Shown: positions 10,591 to 19,219, counted from the stretch's first letter. The stretch: 24,826 bases of DNA from Larix sibirica (GCA_004151065.3 NWUY0300038421.1:6595-31420), one strand, 5' to 3'. Notes: generated from the sequence alone by a model not told the origin. Made by a program: numbers and translations.

Positions 10591-10644
10591 TAGAATTTCA
10601 AAAGAGACAATGTGTTATAGAATTTCAAGGGAGACAATGTGTTC
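10591..10644 (-). repeat. 27-bp in-frame duplication inside the RNase H remnant
   Basis: TAGAATTTCA occurs at 10591 and 10618 with the same following sequence (GAGACAATGTGTT). On the minus strand it duplicates nine residues, roughly HIVS(L/F)EIL. A slippage product in the decayed domain. Confidence 0.8.
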
Positions 10645-10769
10645 AAGTCCCAAGTAGAGAGCTTAGCACTCTGCTTGATTGTTAGTAGCTTTTCCTAGAC
10701 CACATGCAAAAGTTTGAACTATATTCCCTCTAAAATAAAAATAAAAATAAAAAAACACATGTTTTCTTG

Positions 10770-10870
10770 AGAATAAAATAACATATTAATTTTCTATATA
10801 TCATTCCAATTTTGTGAATGATCTAGAAACAAGCTATTTAAAATTAAAATTCATTATGAACATAATATAG
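10770..10870 (+). repeat. Long direct repeat, copy 2 (3' part after interruption)
   Basis: Similar to 2758-2850: a CTATATATC/CTATATCG block, then CAATTTTGT, GATGATCT or GAATGATCTA, and ATTATGAACA in the same order. It continues the unit that breaks off near 8825, so the intervening 1.9 kb is an insertion relative to copy 1, or copy 1 has a deletion. Confidence 0.55.
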
Positions 10871-11430
10871 TTACTATTAATTTAAAATTTTAAAGTTTGA
10901 ATACAAAAATATGTGCATCCAATTCAAAAAAGTGGTGTATCCGTCCCATTTAATAGTTCGAACTAATTCAAAAAAATTGGTGGACCCATCCCATTTAATT
11001 TTAATTTTCAAACAAATAGCTTGTTCATCAATCAATTTATAAACAATAAAGAGATTTTTTTATTTTAAAATATTAAATATTTTTATTAAATAAGATAAAA
11101 AAAATTTCTAAGAGGAAAAAATTGTATTATTAATATTTACAGATGAAATCAAATAGTACAAAATGTCATAGATCTTATACATAGACCTATTTTCAACTAT
11201 CCCATAATAATATTTTTCAGAAAACAGAGAATTCTAAATACTCTCATCAGAAAAAATAATATATTATCAAATTTAAGATATCATTATATTTTTCCAAATG
11301 AATCCATCAAACATGTCTATTTGTTGGCCAATGGCATTTAATTGAAACAAATAATGTTTATTGGTCAATGCAATTTAATTGAAACAAATAATGGATGGAT
11401 GTTGATAAATCACATTTATAAAAAAAGTCG
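10871..11430. other. AT-rich spacer with short repeats
   Basis: A 44-bp imperfect tandem pair lies at about 10921-11010 (AATTCAAAAAA...GTGG...CCCATTTAAT at 10921 and 10965). Many short copies of the CATTTAATT/GAAACAAATAATG type follow, the same motif family as in the long direct repeats. No ORF or RNA signal. Confidence 0.55.
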
Positions 11431-11612
11431 TTGCATTTAAATGAAACAAGTAATTGATACATCAAGCAACTGGTGCAATCACATTTAATTAGCACAGTTA
11501 TTAAATCCATAAAGAAGTTGTTGCATTTAAATTAAACAAGTAATGGATATATCAAAGAAGTGGTGGATCAATCACATTTAATTAGAATAGTTATTAAATC
11601 CATCAAAGAAGT
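11431..11612 (+). repeat. 90-bp tandem repeat, two copies
   Basis: TTGCATTTAAAT starts at 11431 and 11521. Both units carry AAACAAGTAAT, CAATCACATTTAATTAG and GTTATTAAATCCAT in register. A partial further repetition of the CAATCACATTTAATT block follows to about 11690. Confidence 0.8.
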
Positions 11613-11856
11613 GGCGAATCAATCACATTTAATTCAAAAAAGTGGATCTATCAAAAACCTGTGACGGATCAATAACATTTAATTCAAAGATGTGGATTTA
11701 TACAAATATTTGTTTTTCTAAAATTTTCAAGGTCAATTATATGGATGTGTTAAAAATATTTTATTGTAATTGAAAGTTATTTTATTATAATAATAATACA
11801 TTTATTATATTTAAATTTAAAGAGAAAATGTGAAGTGAAAATGATTTAGAAGTTAA

Positions 11857-12252
11857 AAGGAAGCTAAGATACTACAAGGTGGTTATCAACCTTAATCTAG
11901 AATACCAAAAGTATCTCTCTATTTTAACTAGTTTGAAAAAAAAACTAGCATAGCCAAAATAAGAACGAATTCTCATGAGCTTTGTAGTGAAACGGGGTGC
12001 TGGACAATTCCCAAAACACCGTGGGAGGATAGGATTTGTCATCTTTGTGAGTCCAAAAGAGTTGGGCATGAAAGTCACTTTCTCCTAGAGTGCCCTGCAT
12101 ACAACCACATTAGATCACAATTTTCCAATCTCTATTATAATACTAATCTCTCTAATATTCTAAGTTGTCAAAACTATGGTGACCTCAGTACGCTCCTTTC
12201 TAATCTTTTTGAGCACATGAATAATTTGCTACAACAAACAAAGCAATTTCTT
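11857..12252 (+). pseudogene. LINE-type ORF2 C-terminal fragment (zinc-knuckle-like end)
   Basis: The plus-strand phase from 11857 has stops at 11893 and 11929 and is then open to the assembly gap. It reads IRTNSHELCSETG, then RICHLCES, then GHESHFLLECPAYNHIR. This is the C-terminal signature of non-LTR (LINE) ORF2 proteins, in which a C-x2-C (codons 12037 and 12046), a His (12076) and a Cys (12091) form a putative zinc-binding motif after the reverse transcriptase. The RT and endonuclease parts are absent upstream, so this is a 5'-truncated copy, as is usual for LINE insertions. The phase ends with NNLLQQTKQF at the gap. A matching tail with a TAG stop (12604-12606) appears beyond it. Confidence 0.75.
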
Positions 12253-12556
12253 NNNNNNNNNNNNNNNNNNNNNNNNNNNNNNNNNNNNNNNNNNNNNNNN
12301 NNNNNNNNNNNNNNNNNNNNNNNNNNNNNNNNNNNNNNNNNNNNNNNNNNNNNNNNNNNNNNNNNNNNNNNNNNNNNNNNNNNNNNNNNNNNNNNNNNNN
12401 NNNNNNNNNNNNNNNNNNNNNNNNNNNNNNNNNNNNNNNNNNNNNNNNNNNNNNNNNNNNNNNNNNNNNNNNNNNNNNNNNNNNNNNNNNNNNNNNNNNN
12501 NNNNNNNNNNNNNNNNNNNNNNNNNNNNNNNNNNNNNNNNNNNNNNNNNNNNNNNN
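12253..12556. other. Assembly gap (304 N)
   Basis: Unknown bases. The same sequence, AATAATTTGCTACAACAAAC, lies on both sides (left copy about 12220-12251, right copy about 12562-12595). Apparent ORFs crossing the gap are artefacts of translating N. Confidence 0.99.
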
Positions 12557-12606
12557 ATAGGAATAATTTGCTACAACAAACAAAACAATTTTTTAAGGTT
12601 CAATAG
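12557..12606 (+). pseudogene. LINE ORF2 last codons, repeated after the gap
   Basis: Reads RNNLLQQTKQFFKVQ and then TAG, duplicating the last residues seen before the gap. An (ATC)4 run about 18 bases after the stop could belong to the element's 3' tail. Either this is the true 3' end of the same LINE or a second tandem copy of its end. Confidence 0.55.
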
Positions 12607-12639
12607 ACCAACTTTAGTGTAACTATCATCATCATCATG

Positions 12640-13190
12640 TTATATCCAAAAATCAACCATCCTTTTTGTCTTAATTTTATGAAAATATGAATATCAACTC
12701 CTTTCACTTAATTATATTATTACATTGATTTTATTTAGTTTTATTATTATTATTTTTGGGGGATTAAGCTATTGACCATATTTCATAAATATTATATCTA
12801 TAGTTTATACTCTATATTTTAAAATTTCATAGTTTTGAATAGTTCACTGGTTATTGCATCGTATCAATGATTTAATATTATTTTGTTAATTTATAGAAAT
12901 CTCAATATTAATTATTTTAATTTAATTATATTATTGTGTTAATTTAACATTAGATGAAATAAAATTAATAGTTATTACTTAGTGATAAATTGTATTTTTG
13001 TATGGGTAAATAGATTCAACTTTCTTGAATATATCAAATATTTCCCATTGTGCAATAACAACCCTACTAAATTTTAAATAAATATGATGAGAAAAAATCC
13101 AAAACCTAGTAGATATACTACTGCATTGCTACAATACTAGACACCAACAATATGTCAAAACAAAGCAGCCCTCAAAAGATTTTCAGCTCA
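12640..13190. other. AT-rich spacer, no gene seen
   Basis: AT-rich with frequent stops on both strands. No repeat family or RNA gene was recognised. Confidence 0.6.
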
Positions 13191-13387
13191 CTGTAGTTGT
13201 GGGGTCGACAGAGTGCACCTTCAAGGTGGAGGAATGTCATAATATGGACTGCAGGAATGGCATATGGATCGAAGACAAATATCTGGCTTTGGCTTTGGTT
13301 TGGACTTCATGTGCGCAGCAACCCCCGAATTGTCTTTTCTCTTGTCTCGGATGCATATACAGACAGCACACTACGGATTTCCTCGTA

Positions 13388-13487
13388 ATGGAGCCCTGTA
13401 TTCTACTATTACTAATGAATTTTGCTGTTTTGGTTAAGTTCATGGAGCCCTGTATTCTACTATTACTAATGAATTTCGCTATTTTGT
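13388..13487 (+). repeat. 54-bp tandem duplication
   Basis: ATGGAGCCCTGTATTCTACT starts at 13388 and 13442. The two copies stay nearly identical for about 46 bases (the second runs to about 13487). The 54-base period preserves frame, giving a duplicated MEPCILLLLMNFA in one plus-strand phase. High identity means the duplication is young compared with other repeats here. Confidence 0.9.
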
Positions 13488-13654
13488 CTCGTCCAATGTC
13501 TGAATTGGGACTAGTTCAATGGAGAATTTCATGTAATTTTAAGAGAGGTCGGACGGAGTGGTAGCTTGCAATTACGAAAGGGTGTTGTCAGAAGAATCTT
13601 GTGCTTGAAAGGCGACACCAGGGCGGGGGGCTTTCATGGGCTTTTGACCGGTGC

Positions 13655-13683
13655 GGGTGGGGATGGGATGGGATGGGATGGGG
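13655..13683 (+). other. G-quadruplex motif / (GGGAT)n repeat
   Basis: Six runs of three or four G (13655-57, 13659-62, 13665-67, 13670-72, 13675-77, 13680-83) are separated by loops of one or two bases (T or AT). This exceeds the usual four-run rule for intramolecular G-quadruplex formation on the plus strand. A further G-rich stretch lies 30 bases upstream (13621-13630). Confidence 0.85.
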
Positions 13684-14160
13684 ATGCATGAAGATATACG
13701 ATGAGAGGGTGAGAGTGTGTGGTCAAAATGTCAAGTCGTCGTCGGCAAGGCTAGAAGTAGGAGGATGAATTGCTCTCAGTGTTATTACGATGAAAAAACG
13801 TCACGAGAATAGCGTTTGATATTGTTGTTGTAGGTAAAGTGGGGGACTGCTGGGAAAGATGGACTAAGGTCAATTCATGGCGTGGCCCTTGCGCCCCCAC
13901 GCTATTGCAGAGTGCGATCGTGTATTGTGTCCGACAAAACAAGCATCCATATCGTCACCGACCAACTTTATTACTTCTGCCAAAGCCGTGCTGACTGCTG
14001 TGTTAGATCCACTGTCAGGCAGTGATACCCTCATTGGTCCCTGCCTCCAACCACATCCCATCTCTTGCTTTTCTGTCTCCATAAAATGGAGAACAATTAA
14101 GCACCGTAGTGGCCATGGTATTTAGGGCAGTAGATGTTCTGCTCGCCATCGTAAAGTGTA

Positions 14161-15762
14161 TATACGAATAGAAGACTGTAGGATGGGGATTTAAATGGGT
14201 CTGATCACTTTAGTCAAACTCACTCAAGATTCATAAAAATAAAAATAAATCTTGATAATAATTTGTTTCATTTTACTGTAATCAAATAAATGTTAAAATA
14301 TTAACCAATTATCTATTATTTATGTTTCACTTATTTGTTATTTTCGATTTTCATATTTTGCAATCTGGATAATACTTTGTCTCATATAAGAAAAACATGT
14401 TTATTAATCCCAACAAATTCTAAAATATAAACAAAAATATATCGATATAATAAACACCTATCAATATAATATTATCAATATAATATAATGATGTAATCTT
14501 AACCGATTTATTCGCATGAACCAATAGTATCATGTTTATACTCTGCATATCATTAAAGACTCTGTCCATATGTACTTATGAGTTACCATATATGATCAAA
14601 AGGACTCTTAACGTTGTGTCCTGGGCTGCTGTCCTAGCAGGGTTGGAGTGGGAAGCTTCAACCGGCTGATGTGTTGCAAGGGCACAGGTGACAGGAGGAT
14701 TGCCCTGACGGATAGATAGATAAAGGAAATTCGACCACGTAAACCTATTGACGAGCCAGAGCCGCCGCCAGGCTGCTTGATCCGGTCTCTACGCTGAATC
14801 GAGTAAAAATCTGCAACGCCAGACAGGCAGGAACGCATATGCACTCCGTGAGCATGTGAGGGCTGCAATCACGTGGGAATGGAAAAAGTAGACTTGCTGC
14901 GCTGCGTGGTCCCCCTCCCGAGCTCAACGCAGAGAAACCCGAGAATTTTAGCGAACACAAAATAAATATAATTAGCCATGACACAAGTGTGATCTTGGGT
15001 TAAGCAGGTTTTTTTATTTAGCTGTTTATGGAACTTCAGTTGTAGGTACCGTAGGGTTATCCGAATTTTCCGCAAACACTGTTTAAAATCCGTAGTTACG
15101 GATGGGTAGTGTAGAATTACTCTTCCATGTAATTATTTTTTTAATTAATTCAAAAGGCAGGATTTTACTGACCATTGAAGGTTGTCCAGGTTTTACAGTC
15201 AATCTTTAATAAAGGTTGCAATTTATAATATTTTATCTACTTTCCACTTTAAATTTAATTAATTACATAATAATTAATTACTCTTCGAATAGTCTTTTAG
15301 GTAGCGCATGATAAAAATCTAGCACCATTTTTGGAATGTTTTAGGTAGAAATTCATGCGGCTTATAGTGTTTTAAAAGTAATTTAGATTTAAAGAGGAAA
15401 TTTAAATATTTCTCATATATATGTATTCATGCCTAAGGGATTTTGAGGGTTTCCAAAGAGATCCGGACCTTGAAAATTCCCCCAAAACACACTAAAATTA
15501 TGTATTCTGTAAATTTTCTTCTTATGCATAACAGGATGAAAATTAATTTTCCCAGAGCCGTTGGTTTGAGCAACCGGTCGTTTTCTATTTAGAAACAGAG
15601 CAGATTTACACAGTGTAGCGATCAAATCCACTGGCGCTCTTCTCACCGCTTTAATTTCAATTCAATTTCCATAGCTTCGAAATTTTAGAGGTATCATGAT
15701 CTAGGCCTGGCTATACACCAATCACTGTAATTGTGTCAGTGTCATTATCCTATAAAAGCTGT
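14161..15762. other. Spacer with a GC-richer patch (14610-14950), no gene supported
   Basis: AT-rich at 14200-14590 and 15100-15540, with a balanced-composition patch at 14610-14950 that includes a G-box CACGTG at 14870-14875. Minus-strand frames at 14608-15075 and 15413-15646 were inspected and have no recognisable domain. A TATAAAAG at about 15751 lacks a downstream gene. Confidence 0.45.
14870..14875. promoter_or_regulatory. G-box (CACGTG)
   Basis: The palindromic core bound by plant bZIP and bHLH factors, in a patch of balanced composition. It lies about 2 kb upstream of the transporter's TATA box, so any role is speculative. A six-base motif can occur by chance. Confidence 0.25.
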
Positions 15763-15975
15763 GATTGCTTTTTAAAGAAATTTATGACCACATATCAGCG
15801 ATGTAGATAAAGAGTGATTTATCTACTCCTAATAAATTTAATAATTCTGACTTAAAACCGTAATTCAAGATTTCAGATTGCTTTTTAAAGAATTCTAAGT
15901 AATATTACGTATATAGCTAAATAGTGATCTATCTATTCTTACATATTTAACAATTTTGAATTAAAAACTAGATTA
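15763..15975 (+). repeat. 113-bp imperfect tandem repeat, two copies
   Basis: GATTGCTTTTTAAAGAA starts at 15763 and 15876. Both units then carry a TAGTGAT or GAGTGAT / ATCTA(C/T)TC block and an ATTTAA(T/C)AATT block ending in AATTAAAA or CTTAAAA. Indels and substitutions show moderate age. Confidence 0.7.
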
Positions 15976-16726
15976 AGTAGCCGAAGAACTTTGATGTTCT
16001 CTTTCCGTCTGGAACTGCATAAATTAAGGGTAATTAGTCTAAATCTAGTAATTTTCAGATTCAAAAATTTATGTACTACTCTTTTCTGCGCGCATTGACT
16101 TTTTGCTGGTTCTATCAGTATTTATTAACACAACCATCTAGGTTTAAAATTGTTATAGATGGGCGAACTTGCCCATAGATATGAGATTATAGTTCTAACT
16201 TGATATAACTGGAAAGTAACTGGTCACGTTTAGATATATATGTTTAAATGGAGGAATAAATCAAAATACTTAAAATGCGAGATCCACCCATATGAATTTG
16301 ACACATTAAAAGTCGGGAGAGGTGATTGGCCAACCAATTTGCTTTCGTCTCAACTTCTTTAGCGGTTGTTGTTGCTTGCTTCCCAGGCAAATTTTATGCC
16401 CTCTATCCACGGAGATGGAATGGGCAATAAGTGAACAGAAAAAATCAATCGTCAAAAAGAAAAAACAATTAACAGTTGCCTTCATTGAATATGCCGGGGG
16501 TAAGTACCAAAAGGAATTTGTCTTTTAATCGAATTGCTCATTTAAGTTCCATACATCCCTTTTTCCGTCGTAAATGCTCAGCGCTGAAAGGAGATAAACG
16601 ATAACTATTCCGCTGGTCCAACGTCCTGTTAAGGTAAAAGACAAACCGTGCTTCCCTAAGTTGGGGGCAAATGACAGATGATAAAAACCCTGGTCCCTCA
16701 CTGCGCTAGGAGAGCACGGACAACTC
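15976..16726. other. Distal upstream region of the transporter gene, nothing coding seen
   Basis: AT-rich to about 16300, then more balanced. A plus frame at 16322-16528 and a minus frame at 16525-16827 lack domains and are treated as chance frames in the promoter-proximal region. Confidence 0.5.
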
Positions 16727-16769
16727 TTGACCGCCGGGTGAGGTGAGTTAATGATCTCCCCCGACGCGT
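16727..16769 (+). promoter_or_regulatory. Possible W-box (TTGACC) and CGCG-box (ACGCGT)
   Basis: TTGACC at 16727-16732 fits the WRKY W-box core. ACGCGT at 16764-16769 fits the CAMTA CGCG-box and resembles ABA coupling elements. They lie about 145-190 bases upstream of the TATA box of the MATE gene, a plausible place for control elements. Short-motif matches only. Confidence 0.25.
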
Positions 16770-16913
16770 GGATTCTCTCGACAGTATTGCGAAGATTATG
16801 AAAACAAAATAGAAGGTGTTTTAACAAGTTATTCTGTCGAAGGAAGAGAAAAAGGAATCCTGAACGGAAAGTTTGGAATCTCGAACCTTTGCAGGGAACG
16901 GGTGTAAGTCATG

Positions 16914-16922
16914 TATATATTA
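16914..16922 (+). promoter_or_regulatory. TATA box of the MATE gene
   Basis: TATATATTA, followed at the usual 30 or so bases by a likely transcription start near 16945-16955. That would give a leader of about 265 bases before the ATG at 17217. The only strong TATA-like element in the more balanced sequence just upstream of the gene. Confidence 0.5.
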
Positions 16923-16950
16923 GAGAGAAGAGGGGCAAGGGAAACCAGGA

Positions 16951-17140
16951 ATGAGTGCTAGTTATAGGGTTTTATAACACTCACGGGAGCCCTTCCGTTC
17001 GTCTGTATCCGCGCCCTGCCTGCATCTTTTTGCTTAGGAGAAAATTAATTTCGTTGGGTTGAAATCCTTCAGGGATTATCGGCCTGCATGTATTGGAGGG
17101 ATTAGCTTTAAAGCGGAGAATGGATCAGTACTGGCTGTGA
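16951..17140 (+). promoter_or_regulatory. 5' leader with three short upstream ORFs
   Basis: Three ATG-initiated mini-frames precede the main start: 16951-16977 (8 codons, MSASYRVL), 17088-17105 (5 codons, MYWRD) and 17120-17140 (6 codons, MDQYWL). The first may lie at or before the transcription start, while the other two should be inside the leader. Such frames usually lower translation of the main ORF. Their effect here is inference. Confidence 0.4.
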
Positions 17141-17216
17141 TTTTCAACGTAGAGTGATTTTGGATCAATCAAATATATTCGTAATTTATTGATCAGAGTA
17201 GAGCTAGACTATTAAA

Positions 17217-19219
17217 ATGTGCACTACTAAAATCACTTGTTTCCGCTGTGCAAATGGCAATGATCGGGATACCCAAAATGGGTACCAACATCCACAAGAA
17301 CAAGATCTCTGTTTCTCGGCCTCCGCTGTAGAGGATGATCACGAGGGCCAGGACGATCAGAGCCTTGAGCCACATTTGAAGCTGAAGCGGTGGCCAACGT
17401 CTCTAGAGGTTTGTATTCATTTCAAGAATGGTGATTTGATTCCCTCTATGTTGTTTAGTTCTCTTTTCAATTGTCGCTAGGAAACAGACAGTTCAGTACT
17501 AGATGTCTCAGAAATCATTGTGATGTTTGTTTAAGTGGGATTGGTAACAGACGTATCCTCTTTCTGGGACAGTACTGAAGAAATTTGAATTGAGAAATCG
17601 TTTGCTTCACAGTTTTAGTTTGATTTCGTGTAGAAATAAACTGAGCACCCCATTCCCTAAGATTTCGATCATAATAATACTCTGTTTTGAATCTGCAGTT
17701 TGTGGAAGAAATGAAGGCGATAGGAAGAATTTCTGGACCAATAGTTTTGACGGGTTTGCTTCTATATTCAAGAGCCATGATATCGATGCTGTTTCTGGGC
17801 CACCTTGGAGAGAGAGAGCTTGCGGGAGGCTCGCTCTCAATCGGCTTTGCAAACATAACGGGTTACTCGGTGATTTCTGGATTGGCCATGGGGATGGAAC
17901 CTATCTGTGGGCAAGCTTACGGAGCCAAACGATGGAGCCTTCTTGGTGTTACCCTTCAGAGAACTGTTTTGATTATTCTTTGTGCCACTGTGCCTATTGC
18001 CTTTCTGTGGTTAAACATGGAAAGAATCCTTCTCTGGTGCGGTCAAGACGAGGAGATAACTAAGATCGCCGGGATTTATATTATCTTTTCCCTTCCTGAC
18101 CTGCTGGCTCAGGCGTTTCTTCATCCTCTCAGAATTTACTTGCGGACACAGAACATCACAGTGCCTCTCACGTGCTGTGCAGCGCTGGCTCTGCTCGCGC
18201 ACGTTCCCATAAATCTTCTTCTCGTGGTGTATCTTGAAATGGGAATCCGGGGCGTGGCCTTTGGTGCTGCGTGGACAAATATGAATCTGGTTTTGTCATT
18301 GTTAGGCTACTTGTGTTTCTCGGGAGTCTATAAAAAGTCATGGGAAGGAGTATCTGGAGAATGCCTGAAGGGTTGGAAGCCGTTGCTCAGCTTAGCAATC
18401 CCGAGCTGCGTTTCCGTATGCTTGGAATGGTGGTGGTACGAGTTTATGATCATTCTCTGTGGATTGCTGGTGAATCCCGAAGCCACATTGGCGTCTATGG
18501 GAATTCTCATCCAAACTACGGCTCTAGTCTATATTTTCCCATCTTCTCTCGGCGTTGGAGTTTCGACGAGAGTAGGAAATGAGCTGGGAGCCAACCGACC
18601 TGCAAAGGCCCGGACTTCCATGATCGTTGCCCTTGCATGTGCTGCAGTAATGGGCTTCCTAGCTATGGCGTTTACAACCACGATGCGCCACTCGTGGGGA
18701 AGAATGTTCACTAAGGACACCGATATCCTGCAACTAACATCTCTGGCTCTGCCCATCGTAGGCCTCTGCGAACTGGGCAACTGTCCACAAACTACGGGCT
18801 GCGGTGTGCTACGGGGAAGCGCCAGGCCAGCAACGGGAGCGAATATAAATCTCGGCTCCTTCTACTTCGTGGGCATGCCCGTCGCGATACTCATGGGATT
18901 CGTGTTAAACATGGGATTCACGGGACTCTGGTTAGGTCTGCTGGCAGCGCAGGTATCTTGCGCCGCCCTCATGCTATACGTGTTGGTGACAACGGATTGG
19001 ATTCTGCAAGCGCAGAGGGCGAAGGAGCTAACTGGCGCAAATCAAATGGAACAAAAATCGGTGAAATTTCAAGAAAGCTGCCACAAAGCAGCAGAGGACG
19101 CTGCCACCCTCAAGGTACTGCAAGGATCCCAAGGCGACGATTCAGAACCTCTGATTATCAAAATTGTTCACACAAGATCTATCGATGATGTAACCAAAAA
19201 TTCTGAAATGCATACTTAG
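17217..19219 (+). CDS. MATE/DTX efflux transporter, DTX48/ABS3-like, two exons
   Basis: Join 17217-17408 and 17699-19219, giving 570 residues. MATE antiporters export organic solutes from the cytosol in exchange for H+ (in plants) across plasma, vacuolar or endosomal membranes. Exon 1 (64 residues) is a polar, acidic N-terminal tail starting MC and ending LKRWPTSLE. Exon 2 begins FVEEMKAIGRISGP, so the splice yields the N-terminal junction typical of this plant subgroup. About 12 membrane segments are visible (near 75-98, 105-125, 149-168, 184-205, 214-238, 246-270, 290-318, 328-350, 370-390, 407-430, 447-468, 472-494). Family motifs include CGQAYGA (134-140), EWWWYEF (307-313), STRVGNELGA (353-362) and CPQTTGCGVLRG (426-437). 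The C-terminal tail (495-570) is hydrophilic. No frameshift or missing segment; length is normal for the subgroup. Known members act in ABA export (DTX50) or at late endosomes in growth and senescence control. The substrate here cannot be read from sequence. Start at 17217 chosen because it precedes exon 1 in frame and yields the MC start common in relatives. Confidence 0.93.
17409..17698 (+). other. Intron 1 of the MATE gene (phase 0)
   Basis: 290 bases, T-rich, beginning GTTTGT after GAG and ending CTGCAG. It falls exactly between codons. A start at the TTG at 17687 would translate intron sequence (NLQ) and lose the conserved LKRWP..LE segment, so it is not the true start. The first ATG within exon 2 (17711) is an internal Met. 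Confidence 0.88.

Larger units (their letters stand above)
9202..10731 (-). pseudogene. Decayed retroelement-like ORF: RNase H-like domain, 14-residue repeats, coiled coil
   Basis: On the minus strand a single phase can be followed from 10731 to 9202. It opens with an RNase H-like domain (10731-10381): GLGKATNNQAE, then IIGDS, then LLHV..ENN...DKLVN, the classic order of the RVT_3-type RNase H fold. Five stops interrupt it (after AEC, EIL, LTIS, KIA and HVQ). After a TAA at 10309-10311 the same phase is open for 80 codons, has a TAA at 10066-10068, then 47 open codons to a TAG at 9922-9924. Next come four 42-bp repeats (9750-9898), open in a different phase. The original phase resumes with a charged, probably coiled-coil segment (FQELLEEIRDARADIRDVQ, about 9600-9680) with stops near 9693 and 9604. 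It ends in a 133-residue frame (9603-9202). No integrase or reverse transcriptase is seen. The RNase H assignment is firm. The rest is unrecognised, and whether it was one protein is inference. Confidence 0.6.
13191..14160. other. GC-richer island without a supported gene
   Basis: Composition shifts to markedly higher G+C than the spacers on either side. Open frames overlap on both strands (plus 13199-13564 beginning at GTG, plus 13877-14125, minus 13870-14082). None shows a known domain, clear splice-site framing or an ATG-initiated frame of convincing length. It could be a low-copy regulatory region, an exon of an unrecognised gene, or a gene relic. Confidence 0.4.

Noticed and set aside
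11872-12078. Minus-strand 68-residue ORF
   Set aside because: Antisense to the LINE fragment, no domain.
12200-12606. ORFs spanning the assembly gap on both strands
   Set aside because: Mostly translated N. Only the plus-strand ends belong to a recognisable LINE tail.
13870-14125. Overlapping ORFs on both strands in the GC-rich island
   Set aside because: Openness on both strands follows from low A+T, and no family or splice context was recognised.
16525-16827. 100-residue minus-strand ORF upstream of the transporter
   Set aside because: No recognisable domain. It lies in the promoter-proximal region of the gene on the other strand and is most likely chance openness in more GC-rich sequence.
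17687-17710. Start of the transporter at 17687
   Set aside because: It is a TTG, not ATG, lies within the T-rich 3' end of the intron, and omits the conserved N-terminal exon.
17515-17856. Minus-strand and alternate-frame ORFs over the transporter (also 17607-17852, 18011-18202, 18328-18582, 18529-18780)
   Set aside because: Shadows of the MATE coding sequence, with no domains of their own.
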